DNA of 64,000 bases from contig NZ_JACNMM010000012.1 of NCBI RefSeq assembly GCF_020529025.1, forward strand, positions 1 to 64,000, read 5' to 3'. The notes under the pieces were generated by a model. The model searched no databases, was not told where the DNA came from, and saw nothing but the letters and a program-made list of their open reading frames with translations. Source of the stretch: Oceaniglobus trochenteri. GTDB lineage: Bacteria; Pseudomonadota; Alphaproteobacteria; Rhodobacterales; Rhodobacteraceae. Shown piece by piece: positions 35,586 through 44,488 of this stretch. Both the position numbers and the translations under genes were made by a program. Each line of letters opens with the position of its first letter. The first letter of the stretch is position 1.

Positions 35586-36143
35586 TCAGGCGCCGTGAAC
35601 CACCAGAAAGGCATGGGCCGGGCCTTCGGCCTCGATCCGGTGGGCCACGTCGGCCGGATAACGCGCGGTATCGCCCGCCGACAGGTGTTCTGTTGTTTCG
35701 CCGCTGGTGACGGACAGGCGGCCTTCGATCACTGTCAGATGTTCGCGCGCGCCCTGACCGTGGGGCTGACTGAGAAGCGCGCCCCCGGCGGCAAAGCGCA
35801 GATCATAGACCTCGTGCCGTCCGGCCTCGTCGGGGGGCGACAGGATACGGATGGCACACCCGGTGCCCAGCCGCTCGATGGTGGGAACGGCATCGGCGCG
35901 GATCACCTCGATGCGCCGATCGGCCCCCTGGTCGAGAAGCCCGGCAAAATCCACCTGCAACGCCCGGGTCAGGTTCCAGAGGGTCGAGATGGTGGGCGAG
36001 GATTCGCCGCGTTCGATCTGGCTGACCATGCTGCGCGACACGCCCGAAAGCTTGGCCACAGCCTCCAGCGACAACCCCTTGGAGCGGCGCGCCTCCTTCA
36101 GGCGGCTGGGCAGACGGGACAGGATGGCGTCGGTGGTCTCCAT
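35586..36143 (-). CDS. XRE-family regulator with C-terminal cupin
   Basis: 185 residues from the ATG at 36143; a TTG seven codons earlier (36164) is possible, and neither has a strong ribosome site. The XRE HTH lies at about 15-65 ([38 protein letters not shown]), and a cupin follows ([32 protein letters not shown]). Such proteins sense a small ligand in the cupin. It is 104 bases upstream of kbl on the same strand, so it may regulate kbl-tdh. Confidence 0.88.
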   Translation of the reverse strand: METTDAILSRLPSRLKEARRSKGLSLEAVAKLSGVSRSMVSQIERGESSPTISTLWNLTRALQVDFAGLLDQGADRRIEVIRADAVPTIERLGTGCAIRILSPPDEAGRHEVYDLRFAAGGALLSQPHGQGAREHLTVIEGRLSVTSGETTEHLSAGDTARYPADVAHRIEAEGPAHAFLVVHGA

Positions 36144-36256
36144 GATGCCGGATGCTACCGACAAGCGCCCCCAGACCGCAAGCCGACTTTCCCGGGCGGG
36201 TCGGAATGGTGATCAAAAGCGACGGCCAGCGGCTTTCGTCTGTCCAAGATGATGAC

Positions 36257-36305
36257 ATGGTGCCCCCACACGGACTCGAACCGCGGACCTACTGATTACA
36301 AATCA
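36257..36305. repeat. left attachment repeat (attL/attR core, 49 bp)
   Basis: Forty-nine bases identical to 50697-50745, covering ATGG plus the 3' part of the tRNA-Thr gene up to the anticodon-arm end. Flanking bases differ at both ends, which defines the core. The integrase starts 166 bases to the right. The copy here is the fragment left by integration; the full tRNA is at the other end. Confidence 0.93.
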
Positions 36306-36395
36306 CAAACTCATATTTATACAGTTGGCGCACGTTGGTGCGCTTCACCAGTAATTACATGCGGTTATCCTAATTTTGCAACGATAATCAGTCAG

Positions 36396-36424
36396 TTGAC
36401 ACTGCGCCAGAATGCGCCTTATTG
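36396..36424 (+). promoter_or_regulatory. candidate integrase promoter
   Basis: TTGACA at 36396 and TTATTG at 36419, spaced by 17 bases, in the A/T-rich stretch after the att core and 47 bases before the integrase start. Confidence 0.4.
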
Positions 36425-36470
36425 AAATGGTCTGTTGCAAAAAACGTTGCAAAAAAACGGAGATGGATAG

Positions 36471-37631
36471 ATGACCGCTGCAATCGACTTCACCAAGAAC
36501 GCGAAACTCCTGAAAGCCCCACCGGGCATGTATCGCCACGATGGCGACCGCTTTCCGGGCCTATATCTGAACGTCGGGAAGCGGCGTTCGACGTGGTATC
36601 TCAAGAAGCGCGTCGGCGGTAAAGTAAAGTCGATCAAAGTCGGCGCGTTCCCCGACATGGATGCCGCACAGGCGAGCAAGCAGGGCGAGACCAAGACGAC
36701 ACAGGTGCGCACCAGCCCGGACATTACGACCGTGCGTGACGGCTGGGAGAAGCACTGCGACACGTCGCAGGCAATGGGGTCGATGTCCGACAAGCACCGC
36801 GCCGACATGACGGCCAAGCTGGAACGCCACGCCCCGGACATCCTGAAACTGCATGTTGCCGACGTGACCTCCGCCCGCGTGCAGGACGTTGTGAACGGCC
36901 TCGCGAAGGACGGCATGAAGGCAACGGCCCGCCATGTGCGCACGGCCCTCGGGTCCGCCTTCAACTACGCGAACGTCCCCAACCCTGTATCCGGCAAGAA
37001 GGTGCGTGCGCCGAGTTCGGGCGAGACGGAAACCAAGTGGACCCTCGCCTGCAACGCGCACGGCCTCGACGAGGACGACTGGTCGCCCATGTGGGAGGCG
37101 ATCATGGGCATGGACAACGCCCTGCGACGCACGGCTTGGGTCGTGATGCTGTTCACAGGCATTCGCGCGGGCAACGTCCGTTCACTGCGCTGGGACCATA
37201 TTGACCTCCAGATGCGCACGATCCACCTGCCGAAGATGAAGAACAAACTGGCTCGCACGTTGCCTATCTGCGACACGGTGGCTCGCGCTCTGACGGCGAT
37301 CCGGGGCGGCGGTTCCGACTTCGTGTTTCCGGCACATTCCAAGACGGGGCATATCGACCAGCTCGACGTGCTGTCCACTACCATCGAAGGGAAGCAGGTT
37401 CCGGTCTTGAGCCAGCACGACACCCGGCGGCACTTCATGCAGGCGGGCGCGGAGGCGTTCCTGCCCGATTACGTGATCCACTATCTGCGCGGCGACGTGT
37501 CGGGCGGCAAAGGTAACGACATGCTGATGAAATACATGAAACGGATGGGCAATCACCGCGCGCCTGCGGAAATCGAAAAGGTCGTCTTGCAGCGGATTAA
37601 GGTAGAACCTTCTTTCGACATTGTTTCTTAA
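36471..37631 (+). CDS. tyrosine recombinase/integrase
   Basis: 386 residues. An N-terminal Arm-type region (YRHDGDRFPGLYLNVGKRRSTWYLKKR) precedes the core-binding domain (about 85-160) and the catalytic domain: Arg in FTGIRAGNVRSLRWDHID, a Lys in the beta hairpin, His-x-x-Arg in SQHDTRRHFMQAGA and the Tyr nucleophile candidate in MLMKYMKRM. It is the integrase of the tRNA-Thr element, transcribed away from the nearby att repeat. Confidence 0.93.
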   Translation: MTAAIDFTKNAKLLKAPPGMYRHDGDRFPGLYLNVGKRRSTWYLKKRVGGKVKSIKVGAFPDMDAAQASKQGETKTTQVRTSPDITTVRDGWEKHCDTSQAMGSMSDKHRADMTAKLERHAPDILKLHVADVTSARVQDVVNGLAKDGMKATARHVRTALGSAFNYANVPNPVSGKKVRAPSSGETETKWTLACNAHGLDEDDWSPMWEAIMGMDNALRRTAWVVMLFTGIRAGNVRSLRWDHIDLQMRTIHLPKMKNKLARTLPICDTVARALTAIRGGGSDFVFPAHSKTGHIDQLDVLSTTIEGKQVPVLSQHDTRRHFMQAGAEAFLPDYVIHYLRGDVSGGKGNDMLMKYMKRMGNHRAPAEIEKVVLQRIKVEPSFDIVS

Positions 37632-37751
37632 CCCTGCCTGCACTAAGTTGAGGGTGCACCAATGCAACGTCGTGAGACGCCGCGCGCCATAGTGGCGGGT
37701 GCCAGCATATTGCTCAGGGGATCGGCGCCTGAGCATGAGGGCTAAGCCGAA

Positions 37752-37820
37752 ATATCAACGGGCGCGAAGAGCGCAACATGGCCCACCTGTTCACGACCGG
37801 ACAGCAGGAACCGTTGATAT
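37752..37820 (+). promoter_or_regulatory. structured leader with terminal inverted repeat before alpA-like gene
   Basis: ATATCAACGG at 37752-37761 is the exact inverse complement of CCGTTGATAT at 37811-37820; the right arm runs into the ATG of the next gene. Inside are a GCGC-GAAGA-GCGC hairpin and a TGTTC/GGACA hairpin close to the ribosome site. It could fold as a three-way leader that hides the start, or be two operator half-sites. Confidence 0.5.
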
Positions 37821-38064
37821 GTCTCAGGACCAACTGTGCGCAATCGAGTCGCGCCTTGAAGAACTCGAAACCCGACTATCCCATCCCCGCATGATGACTC
37901 CCCTTCAGGTTTGCGACTTCCTGCAAATCTCCGAACGCGCGCTCTATGACATGAAGGAGCGCGGCGACGCGCCGCCAGCCATCTACTTCAGCCAGCGGAC
38001 AGTGCGCTACGACCTGCACGAGGTCATGGCGTGGGCGAAGCAAAAAGAAGTGGGGCATGGGTGA
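37819..38064 (+). CDS. AlpA/excisionase-like helix-turn-helix protein
   Basis: 81 residues from the ATG at 37819. A short acidic helix precedes an HTH of the AlpA/MerR type (MMTPLQVCDFLQISERALYDMKERGDAPPAIYFSQRTVRYDLHEVMAWA). In phage satellites such proteins act as excisionases or regulators. Its start codon lies in the right arm of the inverted repeat. It shares one base with the next gene (TGATG). Confidence 0.85.
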   Translation: MSQDQLCAIESRLEELETRLSHPRMMTPLQVCDFLQISERALYDMKERGDAPPAIYFSQRTVRYDLHEVMAWAKQKEVGHG

Positions 38065-39275
38065 TGGCGACGAAAGCAGATACCGTTGTATTCCAAGAAG
38101 CGGAAGCGTTGCGGCAATTCACACTCGGGCAGAACAAGCGCGTGGAGGCGTGGCTAACAGACAACTGGGAACATGTCGGGCTGTCAGGTCCAATCAACAA
38201 GAGCACCGTGTCTAAGGCTCTGTCGTCGATGCCCGTGGTCAAGCCTGTCGCAGATGCGCTCGACGTGCTGTTCTCCGAGATGCGCGACGATCCTTGGGCT
38301 TGGTGCGAGCCGCCGGGTCATGTCGAAGAAATGCCCAGCTATGCGCCCCTGACTTGGTGGTTCAAGACACTGCGGCTCAAGGACGGGTTGCCGTGGTCCC
38401 GCTTCGAACGGATGCCATCGAAGCCGCTGACGGACGAGGATCGCTCGTGGGTGCAGGAACGTCTCGACGAATGGTCGGCGCGGCTCAAGGCTGCCTGCGA
38501 TCAGTTTAAGACGGACCGTGCACTCGTGCGTGCGCTCGAAGCCGACGAAGATCCCGAGTTTCAAAACTGGCACAGGATCGACGGCGAGTGGCGCATGGGT
38601 AAGAAACCACCACGCGACACTGCCGAGAAGGACTTACGACGACGTGTCGGCAATGCGGGCCTCTACGGGCGATCAGAGGACGAGATCGGGCTAGCATGGG
38701 CGCTCGCAGATGCGACGATCACATTGCCGGATATAGTCGAGGCGAAGCTGACATATTCGAGGCCTCGCGCGGTGTCTGGTGTCACGCATTTCTCGGAGCC
38801 TATCGAGCCGTGGAACGGCCAGGAGTTCGATGGCGTCGAGATTGCAGAGTTCGTTTACGACAAACCATATACGGACACCGAGGCCTACACGATCAAACAC
38901 AGGGTTCGCTTCTACTGGGCTGGTGATCGCTACAAGGTCGAAGACGTGGAGCCTTTCGCGAAGGTCAAAGATGTCGATGGCTGGCGGGCCACGACGGCGC
39001 AAGAGCGCGATCTGTTCATGACGGGGATCAAACGCAAGCACCTGACGCGCGGCGAGATTGCCGCTATGCGGGATGAATGGATCGAACGGACATGGGATGT
39101 GCAAAAAGCGGAGCCGTCTTTGCGCGAGCAGTTCCCAGATGGCGTTCCGCGATCTTTCACTGAGGAGGCGTTCGAGCGCGTCTTTAGAGAGATCGACGAA
39201 GAAGCGGCAGCCGACGAGCAACGCGAGGTCGCTCGTCAGCGGATGGCGTTCATGCGGCAACTGCGCCGCAGGTAG
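38064..39275 (+). CDS. hypothetical protein of the element
   Basis: 403 residues, ATG overlapping the previous stop. Acidic and Trp-rich with long helical stretches (LTDEDRSWVQERLDEWSARLKAACDQFK) and no membrane segment. No ATPase, primase or nuclease motif is clear. Its place right after the AlpA-like gene is where satellites keep replication genes, but the sequence gives no proof. I do not recognise the family. Confidence 0.65.
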   Translation: MATKADTVVFQEAEALRQFTLGQNKRVEAWLTDNWEHVGLSGPINKSTVSKALSSMPVVKPVADALDVLFSEMRDDPWAWCEPPGHVEEMPSYAPLTWWFKTLRLKDGLPWSRFERMPSKPLTDEDRSWVQERLDEWSARLKAACDQFKTDRALVRALEADEDPEFQNWHRIDGEWRMGKKPPRDTAEKDLRRRVGNAGLYGRSEDEIGLAWALADATITLPDIVEAKLTYSRPRAVSGVTHFSEPIEPWNGQEFDGVEIAEFVYDKPYTDTEAYTIKHRVRFYWAGDRYKVEDVEPFAKVKDVDGWRATTAQERDLFMTGIKRKHLTRGEIAAMRDEWIERTWDVQKAEPSLREQFPDGVPRSFTEEAFERVFREIDEEAAADEQREVARQRMAFMRQLRRR

Positions 39276-39426
39276 GAAACAGTTCTGCCACGAGTTGGCG
39301 GCGCGTAGCATCGTCAACGCGATCCCGCAGCCACTGGGAACAGGTTGCGGGATCGTTCAGCGCGTTCGCACGGGCGAGGCGGTTGATCAGGCGGGGGTGG
39401 ACGCTTGGGGGGAAGTCGAAAGGCAT
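39250..39426 (-). CDS. small hypothetical protein (minus strand)
   Basis: 58 residues from the ATG at 39426, with AAAAGGAG about 8 bases upstream. It begins MPFDFPPSVHPRLINRLARANALND and ends FPTCGAVAA; the last 26 bases overlap the end of the preceding plus-strand gene. The strong ribosome site is why I accept this short gene. Function unknown. Confidence 0.6.
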   Translation of the reverse strand: MPFDFPPSVHPRLINRLARANALNDPATCSQWLRDRVDDATRRQLVAELFPTCGAVAA

Positions 39427-39446
39427 GTCGGGTCTCCTTTTGAGGT

Positions 39447-39602
39447 TTACTTGCCGAGGGAGTCGAGAATCTCTTCGCACTCTTTGCGGGTCGTCTTGGG
39501 CATGAGCCAGCGGCGGATGGTGTCGAGGTCGATGCCTTCGGCGTAGAGGCGGTGGGCGTGGTCTCGGGCCATCGTACTGCCTTCGGATTGGTCATTTGTC
39601 AT
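39447..39602 (-). CDS. small hypothetical protein (minus strand)
   Basis: 51 residues, ATG at 39602 with AAGGAG 8 bases upstream. It starts MTNDQSEGSTMARDHAHRL and holds the helical segment GIDLDTIRRWLMPK, ending in LDSLGK. It lies 20 bases before the other small minus-strand gene and shares its leader style (AAGGAGACCC), so the two form a mini-operon. HTH-like character is possible; no function can be assigned. Confidence 0.6.
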   Translation of the reverse strand: MTNDQSEGSTMARDHAHRLYAEGIDLDTIRRWLMPKTTRKECEEILDSLGK

Positions 39603-40546
39603 GGGTGGGTCTCCTTGCCGTTGCTATGCAACGATCATACGCGCCGCAGCGATGCTTCTTCGACCGCGATTGCAGGTAATACCTATAACTTGGTTGTGGC
39701 TTGGTCGGCCCTGCGCCCTACACGCTAACGCACGCACTGGCGCGTGCGCGCGTGAAACAACGACGGTGGTGTAAAATTACACCGACGTTTTTGCACGAGG
39801 GAAATTGAGGGAATGCCTGTGCAGGGTGCAGGGTGTGCAGGGTCGTCATGAAAGCAAGGGCGTTCAGGGTCAAAAGGCGTGCAGGGCTGATGCAGGGAAC
39901 GCGTTGCTTCGGGAGTGATCACTCCAATTCGATGATCTTGGATCGCGCGTGCGCGCGTGTGTATAGCTGGGGCGAATGTCAATGGGGCGAGGACGAGATT
40001 TCTTGGGTCGCCTGCATTTTGTTGAGCCTGCCTCTCTCCCCTCGAAATCTCCGACCGCTTGTTGCGAGCCGTTCGCAACTGAACCGTGCAAATCAGCCCT
40101 TGTGATAAATAATCAGTGGTTCTGCCATTATTGCTCAAGCGGTTAGTCGGTTTTTGCAACGCGCTTTGCAACATAGGCGAAAGACCTACCAAATAGGTCA
40201 CCTGAATATCCGCAGATCGACCGCGCCAACGCACATGCAGCCAACGCTATCGCCCGACACCGTGCCAGAGCCGCGATCTGCTGAGGCACACGCGGTCGTC
40301 TTGGTCAAATCCGACGCAATATGCCCGACGGCCGATAACGGGCGTCTCTGAGGCGCTGCTGCGGTGTGATCGTCGAACGCCTTTCAGCACCTAACATTCC
40401 CCCTCCAACACCTCCTTCTGTCCGCATCCGCCCCGAAGCGAGGTGATACGCATCATTTGTCGGACCCTGTGATGAAACCGCGCGCCCAAGGGTGGTCCGA
40501 CGTTTCCTGCTCCCCTTGGGCGCGCACATCGCAGAAGGACCACACC
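39603..40546. other. long non-coding region of the element
   Basis: About 940 bases without a convincing gene. It is richer in A/T than the flanks in places and holds the TGCAGGG cluster listed next. Open frames here lack ribosome sites and family character. A replication origin or regulatory region is possible. Confidence 0.4.
39820..39897. repeat. cluster of five TGCAGGG repeats
   Basis: TGCAGGG occurs exactly at 39820-39826, 39827-39833, 39836-39842, 39880-39886 and 39891-39897, with a variant TTCAGGG at 39863. All point the same way. Short direct repeats like these can act as iterons or protein sites. Confidence 0.6.
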
Positions 40547-40816
40547 TTGACCTACCAAGCAGCGATCAGCGGCTCGACCGCGAAGATCACCGTCACCACG
40601 ACGGCCAATTCGACAACCCTGCGCGTCGCCAACGCGGCCAGCTTGGGCAACCAACTGACAGCCCTCGCGACAGACCCCAGCACGGCCCCTGTCGATCAGA
40701 CGCCCGACTACATGGTCTATCCCAGGGACAGCGGCGTGCGCGTCACGTCCGGGCCGGGCCACGTCGATATTCCGTGGCGCTGGGTCATGCCCATCGCAAG
40801 CCAGCTTAACGCCTGA
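40547..40816 (+). CDS. hypothetical protein, phage-type
   Basis: 89 residues from a TTG at 40547, chosen for the GAAGGAC site just before it; the frame could open at 40457. Thr/Ala-rich beta-type sequence (ISGSTAKITVTTTANSTTLRVANAA), ending VDIPWRWVMPIASQLNA. No signal peptide. It lies tightly before the next gene. Function unknown. Confidence 0.5.
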   Translation: MTYQAAISGSTAKITVTTTANSTTLRVANAASLGNQLTALATDPSTAPVDQTPDYMVYPRDSGVRVTSGPGHVDIPWRWVMPIASQLNA

Positions 40817-40818
40817 CC

Positions 40819-41199
40819 TTGCTGCCCGACCTCCCCCGCACGCCCGAAGCGGCCTTGGTCACGGCGATTCTCATGCAGGCCTACCGCGACCTGTTCGTGG
40901 CCGTCCGCACGGAGAGCAACGCGTCCTTCACGACCCAGTCGGATCAGGATCAGGCCATCACCTTCCTGACCGACAAGGCGGGTGCATACGCCCAGCACCG
41001 GAACGCCCTCTGCGCCCTGATAGGGTGGGACGGCGACGTGCTGGCCGCTCGAGTTCGCGCGATGATGGACGGCGACGACTTCGCCCCTCCCACGTCCTAT
41101 GCAACCCCCGCCACGGCCGAACGCCACGCCGCCGCTGTCGAACGCCTGCGGGAACGCTGGCACGCCCTCAAGCATCCCCGACACAACCGCGCCGCCTAG
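40819..41199 (+). CDS. hypothetical protein, phage-type
   Basis: 126 residues from a TTG at 40819, three bases after the previous gene. Helical, with FVAVRTESNASFTTQSDQDQ and the C-terminal ATAERHAAAVERLRERWHALK. No recognised domain. Its place before the packaging genes suggests a phage-derived role. Confidence 0.5.
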   Translation: MLPDLPRTPEAALVTAILMQAYRDLFVAVRTESNASFTTQSDQDQAITFLTDKAGAYAQHRNALCALIGWDGDVLAARVRAMMDGDDFAPPTSYATPATAERHAAAVERLRERWHALKHPRHNRAA

Positions 41200-41368
41200 C
41201 GAGACCTGAAATACACGATCAGCACCTCGTTCTGGATATCTACAAGCCCTGTCAGCCCCAATAAATTGACCTCACGAGCGCAACGGTGCGTCGCTCCTTC
41301 TGTCCAAACCGGATTGAGCGCGGCGTCCCGATGCCGCGCTCAATTTCGGATGGACATAGGAGCATCAG

Positions 41369-42013
41369 ATGCCTGACGACACGACCGCCGCCCTGCAAGC
41401 CCTCATGCAGCAGGTGCAGACCCTCACCGAAACTGTCACCGACCAAGCCAAACGCCTCGACGATCTGCACGCCTTCAATAGCCGCGTGCTGGACGAGAAG
41501 AAGGACGTGCAGCGCCAACTCGAAGCGGCCAAGAATGAGCCGCCCAAGAAGACCCTGATCGACGTGGTGAACGAGGAAACCCGCGAGCGGAAGATGCGCG
41601 CGGCCAATCTCGAAAAGGACGCCGATGGCAACTGGTATCCCAAGGGCGTGCGCCCCGCGCACAGCCTGACCCGCGAAGACGCCCGAGACCCGCGCAAGTA
41701 TGCAGCGGCGAAGGAGGCAGCGCAGAAGGCTGGCGCGACGCTGACCGTGATCGACGACGGCGACGATCCGACCATCCGCAACACAGGCCAGGGCGATGTT
41801 GTTCAGTCGAAGACGTTCACCTTCGACGACACCCACGAGCGCGTCCGCTACATCCGCGCCGACATGGAAACGGGCAAGGGCATCGTCGGTCGCCGGATGC
41901 GGGCCGAGCAAGACGGCTATACCATCAAGACCTTCCGCACAGCGGACGATCTGCCACCCCACGCCCGGACCAAGTTCGAGTTGATGGAGAAAGCCGCGAA
42001 CGCGGAATCCTGA
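41369..42013 (+). CDS. hypothetical protein with N-terminal coiled coil
   Basis: 214 residues, ATG at 41369 with AGGAG about 9 bases upstream. Residues 5-55 are a coiled coil (TTAALQALMQQVQTLTETVT, DQAKRLDDLH). The rest is mixed and charged (NLEKDADGNWYPKGVRPAHSL). It is 3 bases before the terminase small subunit-like gene, so it belongs to the packaging operon. Function unknown. Confidence 0.65.
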   Translation: MPDDTTAALQALMQQVQTLTETVTDQAKRLDDLHAFNSRVLDEKKDVQRQLEAAKNEPPKKTLIDVVNEETRERKMRAANLEKDADGNWYPKGVRPAHSLTREDARDPRKYAAAKEAAQKAGATLTVIDDGDDPTIRNTGQGDVVQSKTFTFDDTHERVRYIRADMETGKGIVGRRMRAEQDGYTIKTFRTADDLPPHARTKFELMEKAANAES

Positions 42014-42015
42014 TC

Positions 42016-42594
42016 ATGGCACAAGGCGGAAACAAGTTCTCGGGGCGTCGAGCCATCATCGACATGCGCCCGGACAAGAACGAGATCATCAAGGACATTG
42101 TTCTGGAACGTCGTCCACTGGCCGAGATCGCGCGCCGCCTTGGTGTCGATTACTCGACGGTGCAGCGGTATCGGGACGACAAGATCACGGAAGAAATGCG
42201 CCGTTCGATCCTCGCGGAATCGCGGATCGACAGCATCAAGGCTGACACCGAAGTGATCAATCAGGACCGCATGGACGTTGCCATGACCTACGAGTCCTTG
42301 GCGAAACGTGTCGAGCGGCTGATCACGAAGGCAGAGCAGAACGAAGACGATGCCTTCGCGCTCACGGCAATGGAAGGCCTGCGGAAGGTGCTGCGCGATA
42401 TTGCGACCATGCAAGGCAAGCTGGCCACCAACCTGACGGTCAACGTGTCCCTCGCGGAATCGAAAGAGTGGGTCACGCTGCGTCGCATTCTGAATGAGGT
42501 CGTCGAAGAAGTCCCAGAAGCCCGCGAACCACTGCTGCGCCGGATGCGCCACGAAGTCCTGTCCGTGACGCGCGAGGAAAGAGGCGCGCTATGA
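42016..42594 (+). CDS. HTH protein, terminase small subunit-like
   Basis: 192 residues. An HTH near residue 40 (PLAEIARRLGVDYSTVQRYRDDK) is followed by long helices (MTYESLAKRVERLITKAEQN, TAMEGLRKVLRDIATMQGKL). This is the layout of small terminase subunits, which bind the packaging site and hand DNA to the large subunit. Position just before the large subunit genes supports it. It overlaps the next gene by 4 bases. Confidence 0.7.
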   Translation: MAQGGNKFSGRRAIIDMRPDKNEIIKDIVLERRPLAEIARRLGVDYSTVQRYRDDKITEEMRRSILAESRIDSIKADTEVINQDRMDVAMTYESLAKRVERLITKAEQNEDDAFALTAMEGLRKVLRDIATMQGKLATNLTVNVSLAESKEWVTLRRILNEVVEEVPEAREPLLRRMRHEVLSVTREERGAL

Positions 42595-42833
42595 CCCATC
42601 GGACATTCGAAGGCTGGCATTCATACGGGCGACGGATCAAGGCAGCGACGAAAGCGGGCAATCGCGACTGGGTGCGCCTGCCGTATTGTCGGAGTGTCAT
42701 GCTGGCCGAAGGCGGCAAGCTGTTCTTCACGGGCAAGGCGTGTAAACGCGGGCATGTCTCGCCGCGCAACGAGCATGGTGATTGCACCCAATGCCACCTG
42801 ATGCGCCTTGCCGAGCGTCGCGATGCCGTTTGA
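42591..42833 (+). CDS. small zinc-finger-like phage protein
   Basis: 80 residues with a Cys/His cluster LFFTGKACKRGH then CTQCH, the four ligands of a zinc finger. The TGKxCKRGH pattern is frequent in short phage proteins next to terminases and HNH enzymes. No catalytic His-Asn-His set is complete here, so nuclease activity is not supported. Confidence 0.7.
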   Translation: MTHRTFEGWHSYGRRIKAATKAGNRDWVRLPYCRSVMLAEGGKLFFTGKACKRGHVSPRNEHGDCTQCHLMRLAERRDAV

Positions 42834-43608
42834 CGCCCTCCATGACTGGTGCAGCCTCGTCGAACGCGACTTGGACCCTGCTGCTGAAATGCTGCACTTC
42901 CTGCGGCAGGAAATCCCGGATGCCGAAAGCGTTGATCCTTGGCAGGTCGAGGCGATCACATCGAACGCGCAGACGGTCGCGCTACTTGTGTGCCGTCAGG
43001 CGGGTAAGTCCTGCGTTCTCGCGACACGCGGCATCCGCGAATTGAAGAATGGCGGCACCACCATCTGCGTCGCGCCCGCCGAACGTCAGACCCGCGAGAT
43101 CACCCGCAAGGTGCAAGCATACCTCCGCGCGACCGACCTAATCGTCGAACGGGCTACCCAGACCGAGATCGAAACGTCGAACGGTGGCCGCTTCATCGCC
43201 GTGCCTGCCTCTGGCGCAACGATCCGGGGCTATACGGCAGACCTGCTTCTGGTGGATGAAATGGCATATCTTTCCGGCGAGAACGGCGGCGAGGATGTTG
43301 TCGTGTCGATCCTGCCGATGCTCAAGGACAATGGACAGATATTCTACGCATCGACTCCAGCAGGGAAGCACAACCTTTTCGCAGAACTATTCCTCGAACC
43401 CAAGGACAACGTGCATCGGATTAAGGTGCCCGGCACGTCGATCCCACGCCTTGCATCCCGCGTTGAACGCCTGCGCGAGCAATTGTCGGCCACGCGCTTC
43501 CGTCAGGAGGTTTTGTGCGAGTTCCTATCGGACGGCCTGTCTTACTTCGACCTGTCGGCCATCGAGAACGCCACATCACAGGAGGCCGCGATATGCCCGA
43601 GGTTCTGA
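42823..43608 (+). CDS. terminase large subunit, ATPase part
   Basis: 261 residues from the ATG at 42823 (a TTG upstream is not needed). The packaging motor ATPase has Walker A CRQAGKS at 57-63, Walker B LLLVDE at 141-146 and a C-motif YASTPAGK. It stops after the RQEVLCEFLSDG block, just where a full-length terminase would go on into its nuclease domain. The nuclease is the next gene, in another frame, with a 16-base overlap. Together they make 499 residues, a normal length. Confidence 0.88.
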   Translation: MPFDALHDWCSLVERDLDPAAEMLHFLRQEIPDAESVDPWQVEAITSNAQTVALLVCRQAGKSCVLATRGIRELKNGGTTICVAPAERQTREITRKVQAYLRATDLIVERATQTEIETSNGGRFIAVPASGATIRGYTADLLLVDEMAYLSGENGGEDVVVSILPMLKDNGQIFYASTPAGKHNLFAELFLEPKDNVHRIKVPGTSIPRLASRVERLREQLSATRFRQEVLCEFLSDGLSYFDLSAIENATSQEAAICPRF

Positions 43609-44309
43609 ACCTGATCCACATGCCCGATGGGCGCGTGATCAACGAGACCAACATGGACCCGGCCATCGAGAGAGTGACCGGATTTGTCAGATACTTCGTC
43701 GGCGCAGACCTTGGGCAAGCCAACGACTTCTCGTCGGCGGTGGTCCTGAAAGACCAGCAGTTGCCCATCCATGACGGCACCCGCGTCGTCCTTGGTCCGC
43801 GCGAGCGCACCGTCGTCTTCGCGGACAAGTTCCGGGGCGTGTCCTACGTCGATGTGGTCGATTACCTCATTCGCCTTCGCAACGCGCCGCCCTTCGGTGG
43901 AAAGTCGGAATTGATCATCGACGGAACGAGCATCGGACGGGTCGTTTCGGACATGATGTTCGAGCAATCCGTCGATCACACCGCCGTGCAGATGACAGGT
44001 GGTCAAGAGTGGCGGCGATCCGGGCGCTACGTCAACGCGTCCAAGACCCTAATGATCGAAAACCTCGCCGTCCTGTTCGCGTCGGGCGACCTCAAGTTCG
44101 CGCATAACTTGCCCCTGCGGTCGGAGATCGAAGAAGACCTGGCCTCGTTCACGACGCAGACGACCGCTGCCGGGAACCAGATCATCACGCAGTCCCGCAA
44201 CGCCTCGGGTCACGGCGACACAGGCATTGCCCTGATCGTCGCAGCCTTCGCTTCGCAGTATCTCGTGCCGCAGAATATCCGCGTCTCGACCCTGAAAGGC
44301 TGGTTCTAA
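43593..44309 (+). CDS. terminase large subunit, nuclease part
   Basis: 238 residues from the ATG at 43593, with GGAGG about 9 bases upstream. RNase H-like nuclease core: FVGADLGQANDFSSAVVL (Asp39), SELIIDGTSIG, and GHGDTGIALIVAAFA near the end. It cuts concatemers during packaging. It has its own ribosome site, so it is a separately translated half rather than a simple frameshift. Confidence 0.85.
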   Translation: MPEVLNLIHMPDGRVINETNMDPAIERVTGFVRYFVGADLGQANDFSSAVVLKDQQLPIHDGTRVVLGPRERTVVFADKFRGVSYVDVVDYLIRLRNAPPFGGKSELIIDGTSIGRVVSDMMFEQSVDHTAVQMTGGQEWRRSGRYVNASKTLMIENLAVLFASGDLKFAHNLPLRSEIEEDLASFTTQTTAAGNQIITQSRNASGHGDTGIALIVAAFASQYLVPQNIRVSTLKGWF

Positions 44310-44488
44310 CCCGCGCTGTCGTCGCGCACTTGGCCGCTGCGCCTGCCATTGCCCGACGAAGCGCACGAGACGCGAGCAAACACCCCCGAAAAATCGCGCG
44401 CTGATGGGCGTCTCGATGTTTTGGGCATCGTTGCGCCTGCCAGCCCGCAATGCGCCTTAGACGCATGCTGCTGAATGCCTAAGTCGCC

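Noticed and set aside
36258-36305. Second tRNA-Thr gene at the left end of the element
   Set aside because: Only the 3' 48 nt are present; the 5' half is replaced by unrelated DNA, so it is an att fragment and not a gene.
39725-40234. 169-codon minus-strand open frame in the element's non-coding region
   Set aside because: No ribosome site, Arg/Pro-rich random-looking sequence, overlaps the repeat cluster.
42808-44309. Programmed frameshift to make a single terminase
   Set aside because: The second half has its own GGAGG and ATG and the overlap lacks an obvious slippery run; kept as a split gene, though not fully excluded.
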